Source: G963665975 sp963665975
GTDB lineage: Bacteria; Bacteroidota; Rhodothermia; Rhodothermales; Bin80
Assembly: GCA_963665975.1 (NCBI GenBank)
Contig: OY762508.1
Location: 1,302,001-1,366,000, forward strand
DNA length: 64,000 nucleotides
Direction of reading: 5' to 3'
Shown: positions 9,233 to 17,578 of the stretch, piece after piece
Layout of the letters: each line of letters begins with the position of its first letter
Position numbering within the stretch: the first letter of the stretch is position 1
Notes under the pieces: generated by a model
The model's database searches: none
What the model saw: only the letters and a program-made list of their open reading frames with translations
Told to the model about the DNA's origin: nothing
Program-made: the position numbers and the translations under genes

Positions 9233-10198
9233 GTGCCGCAATTCCAACTTTGGTACCGTTCACTTCCTCAGGCCCTCCGCTGGCTACTGACAATTAACGT
9301 AGCCGCCTACCTCCTTTGGGCCATCGTGTTTTCGCACTTCGCGGTGACGGCAGGGTTCGCCTTGTCGCATTTGGCGTTCCATACGCCGTGGCAACAATTT
9401 CTCCTGGAGCCCTGGCAGCTGTTCACCTACAGCTTCGTGCATCTGGGGACACCCGGCCTGGGTCTGGGCAGCCTCATGCATGTCGGCTTCAACATGCTCT
9501 GGCTCTACTGGATCGGGCGAGAATATGAAGCCATGCACGGCCCGGCGCGACTGCTCGGCGTGTACGTATGGGGTTCGGTGGGTGGCGCCTTTCTGAGCGC
9601 GCTTGCGTACGCCCTGCTTCCCGCCACATTGCTGGGATCCCCCGGCGCTATCATCCATGGCGCCTCGGCGTCCGTCCTGGGCGTGCTTGCCGCGGTCGCC
9701 TTTACCTATCCCCAGAAGCGGATCGGCCTGCTCTTGATCGGCAACATTCGACTAGTCCACCTTCTGGCCGCCTTTTTGGTCCTGGACGTACTATTTCGTC
9801 TGGGTGGCACCACAGCCGTATTTGCACATCTCGGAGGGGCACTGGCAGGACTGCTGCTCGTCCGCCTGCAGCAGCGCGGCGTCGATTTGACCGCGTGGTT
9901 CGAAGTATTTTTCTCGCGAGCATCCGGTAGACGATCCGAGACTGCTTCCGGTAACCGGCTACGGGACTGGCTTACCCGCACGGAGCAGCGCATCGCCAGC
10001 AAACGCGCAACGCCTAAAGAATCCGTGCGTACGGAGCGCACACGCCGGGGGACTCGGCTCTCTACTCGGGCAGAGGACACCCGGCCATCCCTGGATAGCG
10101 AGGTCGATCGTATTCTCGACAAGATCAGCGAACACGGCATGGAATCGCTGACAGACGAAGACCGTGAGTTGTTGGAAAAGGCTAGTCGCATCTCTTGA
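9233..10198 (+). CDS. Rhomboid family intramembrane serine protease, second copy with long cytoplasmic tail
   Basis: Second rhomboid, 321 residues, starting at a GTG (9233) that gives 'MPQFQLWYRSLPQ'. Catalytic S145 lies in 'GASAS' and H199 in 'AHLGG'; 'HVGFNMLWLYWIG' is the oxyanion segment. After the sixth helix it has a basic tail of about 110 residues ending in 'DRILDKISEHG...SLTDEDRELLEKAS', a short helical motif seen at the ends of many Bacteroidota rhomboids (DUF6576-like, from memory). It differs strongly from the first copy, so this is an old pair rather than a recent duplication. Its natural substrate is unknown. Confidence 0.92.
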   Translation: MPQFQLWYRSLPQALRWLLTINVAAYLLWAIVFSHFAVTAGFALSHLAFHTPWQQFLLEPWQLFTYSFVHLGTPGLGLGSLMHVGFNMLWLYWIGREYEAMHGPARLLGVYVWGSVGGAFLSALAYALLPATLLGSPGAIIHGASASVLGVLAAVAFTYPQKRIGLLLIGNIRLVHLLAAFLVLDVLFRLGGTTAVFAHLGGALAGLLLVRLQQRGVDLTAWFEVFFSRASGRRSETASGNRLRDWLTRTEQRIASKRATPKESVRTERTRRGTRLSTRAEDTRPSLDSEVDRILDKISEHGMESLTDEDRELLEKASRIS

Positions 10199-10250
10199 TG
10201 CCCGGGTTGCGGGACGAACTTTTCCGGTTGCCACGTGTTGATATAGTGGC

Positions 10251-10263
10251 GGTTGTTACAACC
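10251..10263. promoter_or_regulatory. 13-base palindrome upstream of ispG
   Basis: GGTTGTTACAACC is a perfect 6-bp inverted repeat around a single T, 37 bases before the ispG start, in the only clear gap between the rhomboid and ispG genes. It could be a repressor site; there is no other support. Confidence 0.2.
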
Positions 10264-10299
10264 TGATTATTACAAACCACCCACCTTCTATTATCTCTT

Positions 10300-11379
10300 A
10301 TGGAACGCGTCCGCCGCAACTCCAAGGCAGTACAGGTCGGCCCCGTACAGATCGGTGGCGGAGCGCCCATTTCCGTCCAGTCGATGACCGTGTCCAAGAC
10401 CTATGACGTGGCCAAGACACTGGGCGAAATCGCAGGTCTCGCGGAAGCTGGCGCAGATATTGTACGCGTGGCCGTGCCGCGGCCCGAGGATGCCGACGCA
10501 CTGGCGGACATCGTGCAGGGAGCGACGGTACCCATTGTTGCTGACATTCATTTCAACTACATGTACGCCTTGAAGGCCATCGAGGCTGGCGTAGCTAAGG
10601 TCCGCATCAATCCGGGCAACATTGGCAAGGAAGAGTGGGAAAAAGAAGTGCTGCTTGCGGCTAAGGAAGCCGGAACGCCTATTCGCATCGGCGTGAACGC
10701 CGGATCGCTGGAACGCGACATCCTGGACAAGCATGGATATCCGAAGCCGGAGGCCCTGCTGGAGAGCGCGCTTCGGCACGTCGAAATTTGCACCCGGCAT
10801 GGCTTCGATGATCTTGTTATTTCGGTCAAGCACTCCGACGTGATTTTTATGATTCAGTCCTATCGGCTGATCGCAGCCCGGACCGAGTATCCGCTTCATC
10901 TGGGAGTCACCGAATCGGGGTCGGCCGTCCCAGGCACCATCAAGAGTGCCATCGGCATTGGTGGATTGCTTGCCGATGGCATCGGAGACACGATTCGCGT
11001 ATCGCTCACCGCGGACTCCATCAAGGAAGTCGAAGCGGGCCACGCCATCCTGAAGTCGCTGCGCCTGGGGCGACCGGGCGTCAATGTTATCGCGTGTCCT
11101 ACCTGTGGCAGGCTCAACGGCGATTTGTTTTCGATCGTCGAGGAGGTAGAGGCAGCAGTCAAGGCCCGCAAGTTCACCAAGAACCTCACGGTGGCGCTTA
11201 TGGGCTGCGCCGTCAACGGCCCCGGGGAGGCGCGCGGCGCCGATCTGGGCATTTCTCTGGGGCGTGGCCGGGCTCACCTGTTCAAGAACGGCGAGGTCGT
11301 CGGCACCACGCCTGAAGAGGACATTGTCAGCACGGTCCTCCATGCCATCGAAACATGGGATTCAGAGGAGGAAGCCTGA
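10300..11379 (+). CDS. ispG: 4-hydroxy-3-methylbut-2-enyl diphosphate synthase (flavodoxin/ferredoxin)
   Basis: Iron-sulfur enzyme of the MEP isoprenoid pathway that converts the cyclic diphosphate MEcPP to HMBPP in the cytoplasm. At 359 residues it is the short two-domain bacterial form: a TIM barrel (about 1-250) and a [4Fe-4S] domain. The three cluster cysteines are visible: C266 and C269 in 'ACPTCGRLNGDL', C303 in 'MGCAVNGPGEA', with the conserved Glu (E310) that completes cluster binding. It lacks the large insert of plant and some Bacteroidota IspG. The stop TGA touches the TTG start of the next gene with no gap, so the glycosyltransferase is translationally linked. Confidence 0.97.
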   Translation: MERVRRNSKAVQVGPVQIGGGAPISVQSMTVSKTYDVAKTLGEIAGLAEAGADIVRVAVPRPEDADALADIVQGATVPIVADIHFNYMYALKAIEAGVAKVRINPGNIGKEEWEKEVLLAAKEAGTPIRIGVNAGSLERDILDKHGYPKPEALLESALRHVEICTRHGFDDLVISVKHSDVIFMIQSYRLIAARTEYPLHLGVTESGSAVPGTIKSAIGIGGLLADGIGDTIRVSLTADSIKEVEAGHAILKSLRLGRPGVNVIACPTCGRLNGDLFSIVEEVEAAVKARKFTKNLTVALMGCAVNGPGEARGADLGISLGRGRAHLFKNGEVVGTTPEEDIVSTVLHAIETWDSEEEA

Positions 11380-12522
11380 TTGCAGCCGGCAGATGCTCCA
11401 CAACGGCCGTCGGTACATGTTGTAGGCCGCTTCCCACCTCCTGTCGATGGGCAGACTCTTGCGACCGCGCGCTTGACCGCTCTATTGGAGTCTGCCTACC
11501 GGGTGCACCGGTTCGATACAGCATATAAGGATCAGGCGCTCCTGCCGGCGTCGTGGCGCCAGCGTTGGTACACCCTGCGCCACTACCTTCGCCTGCGCCG
11601 CCGCCTGTGGCGGGCCCTGGCCCATGATGCCGAAGCCCCCGTCTTGTGGTGCTCCGCATCGCCTTCGGTGGCCGGTCACTGGCGCGACATGGCACTCACC
11701 GCGCCATACTTCCAGCGGCGGCAAGCCGTCTATGCGGTTATCCACCGGGGACACTTCGACCGCGTTTTTCGGCGCACGCTGACCGGGCCAACCGCGCGGC
11801 GCCTGGCGGCGCGCGTCCGGGGCTTCGTCTTTCTCAGCGAGGCCCTTGCTGCACAGGTGGATCGCTGGGTACCGCCCGAAAAGTTGTTCGTAATTCCCAA
11901 TACGATCGATCATGCGCTCGTGTGCACGAAAGAGGAACTCGCACGGAAGCGCGCGAACAAAGCCGTGCGCACCACGCTGCGCTTGCTCTTTTTGAGCAAC
12001 ATGATTGACTCCAAGGGCTATCTGGACGTACTGCAAGCCGTACATCTGCTGAACCAGCGCGGGATCCCGATCCACGCGACCTTCGTGGGACGCTGGAATT
12101 CCGATGCCGACAGAAGCGCGTTCCTGCGCCGCGTGGAGGCCTGCGGGGCGCAGCGCGTCGTCACGCATCTGGGCGCTCTTTCGGACCGCGCACAGATAAA
12201 GAAACACCACCTCGCCGCCGATGTCCTGCTACTACCCACCTACTACCCGGAAGAGGCTCAGCCCCTCGCCCTGCTGGAGGCGCTCGCCGCGGGCACGCCC
12301 GTCATTGTGACTCGGCACGGCTCTATCCCTGAAATGGTCCGCGACGGCCGCGAGGCCCTGTTCGTCGCGCCGCGCGCTCCAGAGGAAATCGCACGCTGCG
12401 TAGAGCGATTTCTGGTTACAGAAACGTGGTTGCAGGCCTCGCACGACGCGCGCCAGCGGTTCGAGAGCCGCTTCAGCGCATCGGTCGTCCGCGACGCGTG
12501 GCTTGCGCTACTGCGCAGCTGA
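11380..12522 (+). CDS. GT-B fold glycosyltransferase (GT4-like, group 1)
   Basis: A cytosolic or membrane-peripheral glycosyltransferase of 380 residues. The TTG start directly follows the ispG stop; the protein begins with a typical first strand ('VHVVGRFPPPVDGQ'). The C-terminal half has the donor-binding fold with 'LFLSNMIDSKGYLDVLQA' and the EX7E motif in 'EALAAGTPVIVTRHGSIPE', both typical of GT4. Donor and acceptor sugars cannot be told; cell-envelope polysaccharide or LPS is the usual role. The 3' end overlaps the convergent sulfatase by 15 bases. No TM is evident. Confidence 0.85.
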   Translation: MQPADAPQRPSVHVVGRFPPPVDGQTLATARLTALLESAYRVHRFDTAYKDQALLPASWRQRWYTLRHYLRLRRRLWRALAHDAEAPVLWCSASPSVAGHWRDMALTAPYFQRRQAVYAVIHRGHFDRVFRRTLTGPTARRLAARVRGFVFLSEALAAQVDRWVPPEKLFVIPNTIDHALVCTKEELARKRANKAVRTTLRLLFLSNMIDSKGYLDVLQAVHLLNQRGIPIHATFVGRWNSDADRSAFLRRVEACGAQRVVTHLGALSDRAQIKKHHLAADVLLLPTYYPEEAQPLALLEALAAGTPVIVTRHGSIPEMVRDGREALFVAPRAPEEIARCVERFLVTETWLQASHDARQRFESRFSASVVRDAWLALLRS

Positions 12523-13908
12523 TGCCCCGACGCGCAGGAGCATCGCCTGCCGCCACTTTTCTATGTCCCTTTGAAACTCCGCAGCCAAGTCGGGATGACT
12601 GGCGATCACATTGTGCTCCGCGCCTGGATCTGCATCCATATCATACAACTCCGTGTGGTCGTCGCCTGTGGTCCAAAGAAAATGCCATCTTCGCGTGCGC
12701 AAGTAGTAGCCCTCCGCCCTGCGACCCATCACGTCGGTGTCTGAGCGCAACTGGGTGACACGGCCAATCAGGGCCTCCCGTGGCGACGACGACCGGCGCT
12801 CCACGATCGGGCGCAGCGAATAGCCCGGCAGCTCCTCCGGGACAGAGACTCCCGCATAGTCCAGCATGGTGGGAACGAGATCCACACTGCTTACCAGATC
12901 CTCCGCAAACACCTGCGGCCGGATTTTCCCCGGCATGCTCAGCACGACGGGTGTGCGGAAGGCTTGATCATGCAGTGAGAGCTTGCCTCTGGGCCCGCCG
13001 TTCGCGTACAGGATGGGGGCTCCCTTGTACTCCGCAAAGGGAGGCTGCTCCCAGCCGTTGTCGTTGACATATACAAACAGCGTGCGTTCTGCGAGCCCGA
13101 GCTCCTTCACATAGCGCACCAGTTCACCAACGCCTTCGTCAAACCACGTGCAATTGCCGTAGTACTCCGTCGCAGACTCAGAGAGACCGGTGTCGATGTA
13201 CGGGCGAAGATGCCGCGCGGGTGGATTCAGCGGCGTATGCGGCAAGGATGGACCGTACCACACGAAGAACGGCTCGTCCCGGTGGCGTGCGATGAAGTCC
13301 TTGACGGGCTGCATGGTTTCACGGCCCAGCGTCATCCCCTCGCCGCCCATCATGCTGCGAAACCAGCCGGGCTTGCCGCGCTGGTCTAGGGACCACGCAT
13401 TTGACATGCCTTCGGTGAATCCTCCGTTCTCGAAGGAGCTCTCCCACCACTTGCCCCCCTGAAAACTCACATAACCATGCTTGGCAAGCAGCGCAGGCAG
13501 CGTCTCGAACCGGCGCATCACCTGCGCTCGGAAGAGCACGTCAAAATCGCGGCGCTCTGGTGGAGACGCTCGCTTGTATTCCTCGCTGTCGCGCGTCGCT
13601 TCCGTATGGTAGCGGTCTACGAGTGCCTGGTATTGCAGCGGGTAAAGCCCGGTTACGAGCGTCTGCAGCGAGGGGCGACAGTGGTTGTCGGTGACATGCC
13701 CAAGCAGAAATACAGCGCCGTTCTGGGCCAGACGATCCATGTGCGGCGTGTGCACGTGTTCGGATCCGGTAAATCCGAAGTACGGGAATCCGTGGTCATC
13801 CCCGATCAGGAGAATGATGTTGGACGGGCGATCTCCGTCTGGTTCCTGGGCCTTCGCTGCAATCGTGAGTGTGCATGCCAGGAGTACGCTATAGGCGATC
13901 CTCGTCAT
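12508..13908 (-). CDS. Secreted sulfatase family protein with a non-canonical active-site signature
   Basis: 466-residue member of the alkaline phosphatase/sulfatase superfamily, with a signal peptide ending at about residue 20 ('TIAAKAQ'). Metal-site residues are present: 'GDDHG' (D37, D38) and 'SLPHTPLNPP'. The cysteine that would be converted to formylglycine is C77, in 'NHCRPSLQTLVTG'. The consensus there is C-x-P-S-R, yet residue 81 is Leu, not Arg; the following 'TLVTG' is conserved. From memory some planctomycete-type sulfatases also show CRPSL, so this may be a natural subfamily, but recognition by the formylglycine-generating enzyme should be weaker or different. No maturation enzyme gene is in the window. 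Substrate (sulfated glycan or ester) unknown. It overlaps the 3' end of the glycosyltransferase. Confidence 0.85.
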   Translation of the reverse strand: MTRIAYSVLLACTLTIAAKAQEPDGDRPSNIILLIGDDHGFPYFGFTGSEHVHTPHMDRLAQNGAVFLLGHVTDNHCRPSLQTLVTGLYPLQYQALVDRYHTEATRDSEEYKRASPPERRDFDVLFRAQVMRRFETLPALLAKHGYVSFQGGKWWESSFENGGFTEGMSNAWSLDQRGKPGWFRSMMGGEGMTLGRETMQPVKDFIARHRDEPFFVWYGPSLPHTPLNPPARHLRPYIDTGLSESATEYYGNCTWFDEGVGELVRYVKELGLAERTLFVYVNDNGWEQPPFAEYKGAPILYANGGPRGKLSLHDQAFRTPVVLSMPGKIRPQVFAEDLVSSVDLVPTMLDYAGVSVPEELPGYSLRPIVERRSSSPREALIGRVTQLRSDTDVMGRRAEGYYLRTRRWHFLWTTGDDHTELYDMDADPGAEHNVIASHPDLAAEFQRDIEKWRQAMLLRVGASAAQ

Positions 13909-14074
13909 CGCTTCGCAGGTGTTGGATCAATCCATGTCGGCGATAACATATCAATACTTGAGCATTGTATATGATAGCAGCAAACGATTCGGGTCTATCC
14001 CGTTTGATAGTGGGTAATCTCTCCTGCAGACGGCTTATGGCGCAGCGTCGTCAGAGAATAATCGACATAGCGTG

Positions 14075-14290
14075 ATGCTATTGCGCGAAGTGGAAAAGAA
14101 GCGCAACGTAGTCGGTCGCCTCGCCGAATGTGTTACGATCATCGGGATCCACGCGGAATCGCGCATTCCTAAAGACGTCGGCGGAACAACGAGTCTTCCG
14201 GTCATGCCTGGGCTACGAAGACGGGAACGGTCATGATCGACTCCGGGACGATGCGGTGTTGCTCCGGGCGGTCGGGTTGGGCATCTTCGA
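14075..14290 (+). pseudogene. IS1380-family transposase, N-terminal remnant with a frameshift
   Basis: Two reading frames together match the N-terminus of IS1380 transposases as I know them. From 14075 one frame gives 'LLREVEKKRNVVGRLAECV'; after a frameshift at about 14130-14150 another gives 'NRAFLKTSAEQRVFRSC' followed by 'LGYEDGNGHDRLRDDAVLL', the hallmark 'GYED-ND-HD-LR-D' segment of this family. Only about 70 residues survive; the catalytic domain is gone and no terminal inverted repeats were identified. It marks past insertion of mobile DNA at the left edge of the accessory stretch 14-20 kb. The rest of the gap 13909-14464 holds no gene that I can see. Confidence 0.72.
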
Positions 14291-14464
14291 ATCCGACGGA
14301 CGTGAAAGTATGGTATGGGCGGCAATCGTAGCTGGATCGCAACAATTTCCGGATTGCAGGATGCTCCACCTTCGTTAGCTTGACAGAAACCGGGATGGAT
14401 AACATCACCCCTGATTGCGTATTATGCACATAAGAATGCCGCATCGGCACGGAGTTCATTAACG

Positions 14465-14881
14465 ATGCCCTTACCAATGTTTGATACTCTGAGCGTAAGT
14501 CGCAAGCTCACCGCTGCCGGCTTTGATTCGAAGCAGGCGGATGCGTTGGTGGAGTCTATGGCGCATACCATGGATGACACGGTTGCGACAAAGGCGGACG
14601 TGGCGGAACTCAAGGCGGATGTGGCGGAACTCAAGGCTAATCAGGCCGGGATCGAAGCGAGCATCACCGTCATGCAGGGTGATCTCACGCGCCTTTCCGA
14701 GACCGCTGCGACCAAGGCTGAGATTGCCAGGCTTGATTCCAAGATGGAGACCGAAATTGCCGGGCTTAAGGTCGAAATGGCACAGGGTTTTGAAGAGGTC
14801 AACAACCGAGTAACGCGTACGGTGTTTGGCGTAGCCGTGATGCTGAGTGCGGTTATCGCCCTGCTGCGATTATTGTTGTAG
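14465..14881 (+). CDS. Coiled-coil protein with C-terminal membrane anchor (DUF1640/CCDC90-like)
   Basis: 138 residues. The N-terminus ('FDTLSVSRKLTAAGFDSKQADALVES'-type) followed by 'ATKADVAELKADVAEL' heptads and a single C-terminal TM (about 118-137) is the pattern of DUF1640 / CCDC90-like proteins, known in mitochondria (MCUR1) and in many bacteria without a fixed function. A 21-base unit is directly repeated at 14591-14611 and 14612-14632, extending the coiled coil by one heptad pair. No motif suggests an enzyme. It stands alone between an insertion-sequence remnant and an empty stretch. Role unknown; oligomeric membrane scaffold is a guess. Confidence 0.75.
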   Translation: MPLPMFDTLSVSRKLTAAGFDSKQADALVESMAHTMDDTVATKADVAELKADVAELKANQAGIEASITVMQGDLTRLSETAATKAEIARLDSKMETEIAGLKVEMAQGFEEVNNRVTRTVFGVAVMLSAVIALLRLLL

Positions 14882-15331
14882 AGGTCTCTTGCAATCCCCT
14901 GAAGTGAAGATTCTTTTTCTGCTTGTGAAGAAGACTGTGGGTGAACTAGCGCCCGCCTGGAGCAGAACGGTTGCGGATTACGAATTCGAGCAGGCCTCGT
15001 ACAGTTCTCGAAAGAGATAGAGAGTTGTATCCACACTATTGGAGGGCATAATTTCATTGGAGTCGTCCGGCTTTGGCAACCGGGCCGCTATCTACTGCGT
15101 GCTTCGGCAGGTGCAAGAAAGGCTGCAAGGGAACCACGCGGTGATCGCCGCCTGGGAGCACCGCGTGGTGCGGGAGCGGCAGGAGGGCTTCAGCACCGGT
15201 GCCCAATCGGACAGGCGAGGAGTTACGGCCTGGAGCGCGGCGACTACACCGGGACGGTCCGGAGGAGCTGCTGGCGCAAACTGATGGCAGGATCACAGCG
15301 CGGTGGCGCTAGTTTGCGAGACGGCCAGCGC
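14882..15331. other. Non-coding or decayed stretch
   Basis: About 450 bases with no open frame that looks like a protein. Frames such as 15039-15284 (plus) lack a family resemblance and have no good start. Given the transposase stub on one side and a short orphan ORF on the other, this may be worn-down accessory DNA, but nothing in it is recognisable. Confidence 0.35.
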
Positions 15332-15463
15332 ATGGATTCACACCCGGTGCTCAACCAGTCCGACGACTTCGACGCTCGGATTGACCTAGGGAATGTCGGA
15401 TCGAAGTACTTGATACGACAGCGTCGCAGGAAAACCCAACGCCAGTCAACGGCGAGCGATTAG
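15332..15463 (+). CDS. 43-residue ORF, possible antitoxin-like remnant
   Basis: ATG at 15332, stop TAG at 15461-15463, one base before the ATG of the next gene. The segment 'SDDFDARIDLGNVGSKYL' followed by a run of arginines loosely resembles the central part of BrnA/CopG-type antitoxins ('EEFDARFDAGEDVSEYLD..ARRP'), but the DNA-binding strand and the C-terminal part are missing, and no toxin gene lies beside it. It may be a decayed antitoxin or an unrelated small protein. Position directly ahead of the 123-aa gene could also make it a leader peptide. Confidence 0.3.
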   Translation: MDSHPVLNQSDDFDARIDLGNVGSKYLIRQRRRKTQRQSTASD

Positions 15464-15464
15464 C

Positions 15465-15836
15465 ATGATTGATGACAAAAACAGCGCGGCACTGGCCGCA
15501 CACATTATGGAGCTGATAGCCAGCGCGCCCTGGCGCGAGGCCGTCACGTACCGGGACACGTGGCAGCACGAGTACGTGGTTATCAAGCGGGATGGACAGC
15601 AGGAGCTGCTTGCTGCGTTTTGCGAACGCATCAGCCGAGGCGAGGGTGTCCAGGGGCAGTTTTTCAACCAAAAACGCAGGTATCTCTTCCTGGGCGACTA
15701 CAAGTACTGGACTGTGACGGAATGCCCGGATATCGATCTCGACACCGACGACTATGTGCTGAACCGCGCACTCCTGTACCGCGACCGCCGGGATTTCGTG
15801 ATCAGCCACGGAGACACGGGCAAGCGGGCGACATAG
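15465..15836 (+). CDS. Conserved-looking hypothetical protein, 123 aa
   Basis: I do not recognise a named family. The sequence is protein-like, soluble and rich in aromatic and charged residues: 'APWREAVTYRDTWQHEYVV', 'FCERISRGEGVQGQFF', 'RRYLFLGDYKYWT', and a C-terminal 'VLNRALLYRDRRDF'. I recall similar short proteins scattered in many bacteria, usually in accessory DNA, with no known role. ATG start; next gene (NucS-like nuclease) begins 59 bases downstream in the same direction, so they may be co-expressed. No signal peptide or membrane segment. Confidence 0.6.
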   Translation: MIDDKNSAALAAHIMELIASAPWREAVTYRDTWQHEYVVIKRDGQQELLAAFCERISRGEGVQGQFFNQKRRYLFLGDYKYWTVTECPDIDLDTDDYVLNRALLYRDRRDFVISHGDTGKRAT

Positions 15837-15894
15837 GGAGGCCTGATCGGGGCATGCCTACACCGCTGCACCTATCACTCATGGGATAACAACG

Positions 15895-16920
15895 ATGGCG
15901 AAACTGGCAGTCTGGCGAGTAGACGGGCGGCATGCCGAGTCCGCCTCCCGGCAGCCCGAACCGAAGAGAGTCGGGCGCTCTCACATTGCACTGGAGAAGC
16001 ATCTCGAAGACTGGATTGTGAACGACGTGACGTTGATCGCGGAGGGATTGACGCTGGTTGGTCGCCAGCTATCGCTTGACGACGGGCGACTCGATCTGTT
16101 GGCCATAGACTCGCGGGATCGCTGGGTGGTGATTGAAATCAAACAAGGGGTGCTTGACGCTCGCACGTTGACGCAGGCGCTTTACTATGCCTCGTCTCTC
16201 GCGCGTCTCAACGCCGATGATTTGTCCCGGAAGCTCGAAGTCCAATTCAACGCGGTAGGTGACGCGAAAGAGTTGTCAGAGAAAGTGAAGCAGCAACTCG
16301 ACAGCGAAGGCAACGAACGTGAGATAGCCGTACTACTCGTCGGCGCCGGTATCCATCCCGGGTTAGAGCGCATGAATGAGTTTCTAGGTCGCTTCGACTT
16401 CCCGATCGCCATCGTCAGCTTTGGCGTATTCAAATTGGAGAGTGGCCTCCAGTTGTTGATTCGCGAAGTAGTCGACGAACCTGCCAAGCCATCTCTACCG
16501 CATCGCCGGCTTACTGTTGACGCGATCCGTCGCACGGCCGTGGACGTAGGCGTGGGCGGACAGTTCGAACGCTTCGTACGCATTGCGGAGCAGGCTGGTC
16601 TTGCAGTGCAGCCGCAACGTGCATCTGTGAGAATTGCACCGATGGCCAACCGCACCCGGTTTTTGATGTACGCTCGACCACGCGCGGGTAATAGTGGTGG
16701 CGAACTGGGTATCTGGGTGGGCCCGAGTCAATTCGCTGAGTTTTTTGATCATGTAAGCGAAGAGGCCGCCAACGAAGTGCTTGGCAGCTACGACGACGGC
16801 GGGTTTCTGTCCGGCAAGAAGCTCGATGAGCGACTCGACAAAATCGAACAATTCCTGACCGGCACACTTCGACAGTCCGTTGCCGACGGAGAATTGCGCT
16901 CTCGCAATGCCGCTGAGTAA
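15895..16920 (+). CDS. NucS/DUF91-like PD-(D/E)XK nuclease domain protein
   Basis: 341 residues. The N-terminal third carries a restriction-endonuclease-like core: D67 ('GRLDLLAID'), E81 and K83 ('VVIEIKQG'), and Q94 with a Tyr four residues on ('QALYYAS'), the QxxxY of this branch. 'LEDWIVNDVTLIAEGLTLVGRQ' just before it is the DUF91/NucS-type lead-in. The rest (about 150-341) is not recognised and ends in an acidic helical region. NucS acts in mismatch correction in archaea and actinobacteria, but many DUF91 proteins are of unknown role, some possibly in defence. Catalytic residues are intact so activity is plausible. Context: downstream of a small ORF and a hypothetical, near IS debris. 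Confidence 0.72.
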   Translation: MAKLAVWRVDGRHAESASRQPEPKRVGRSHIALEKHLEDWIVNDVTLIAEGLTLVGRQLSLDDGRLDLLAIDSRDRWVVIEIKQGVLDARTLTQALYYASSLARLNADDLSRKLEVQFNAVGDAKELSEKVKQQLDSEGNEREIAVLLVGAGIHPGLERMNEFLGRFDFPIAIVSFGVFKLESGLQLLIREVVDEPAKPSLPHRRLTVDAIRRTAVDVGVGGQFERFVRIAEQAGLAVQPQRASVRIAPMANRTRFLMYARPRAGNSGGELGIWVGPSQFAEFFDHVSEEAANEVLGSYDDGGFLSGKKLDERLDKIEQFLTGTLRQSVADGELRSRNAAE

Positions 16921-17578
16921 TTTCGATGCGAGAAGCGGCCGGGCGCCATGTGCGAGCCGGGGCGGATTCGCCTACTGAGAGTTTCCATCGGACTGCAGTA
17001 TCCCATTCGTAGCGTGGGTAACAACGACGGAAACACGGTCGGACTACGCACAGCAAGCCAATTGTGGTACTGTAGGGACTATTTGCGCGCCGGCTATGAA
17101 GGTTGCCTAATGCGTAACCTGATGCGCGCGCATGCTGGTACCGTTCCGGGCTGCCGCCAGGGCGTTTGACCTAAATGGCCTGGCTTTGCTGTAGCCTGCA
17201 TTTAGCCTCGAACCGATCCTTCACACGCTGCCCAGACCCTGGGCTTGTGTGCAACTGCCGGCAACAAGATCAAAGTGTCCGGGTCTTACTGGCTGGCAGG
17301 GCCCCGCAGGATGGCGACAAACGTGGCGAGGAATGGCTGCAGTAATGCTCCGTGGTCCACGTTTGACATGCAAGATGGCGTGAACGGAATCCCTGTACTT
17401 ACTTCGTCGGGTACATTTCCCGTACGCTACTGTGCCCTGAACCAGACTGGAACGCCATGACGGCAGCTGATTGGTCCGCAGACGGCGTACCCGCTCGACC
17501 GATCTACCAGGACCGCGTCGCTGCGTTGCCGCGAGGCATGCGCTTCAGCCTGCTACCACCAATGAACCGGATCTCGAC
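16921..17578. other. Intergenic stretch, nothing recognised
   Basis: About 650 bases between the nuclease gene and the first beta-propeller gene. The open frames present (for example 17245-17460 plus) have no family resemblance. The in-frame extension of the propeller gene back to 17471 looks non-coding and lies ahead of a clear signal peptide. No RNA structure or repeat was noticed. Confidence 0.35.
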
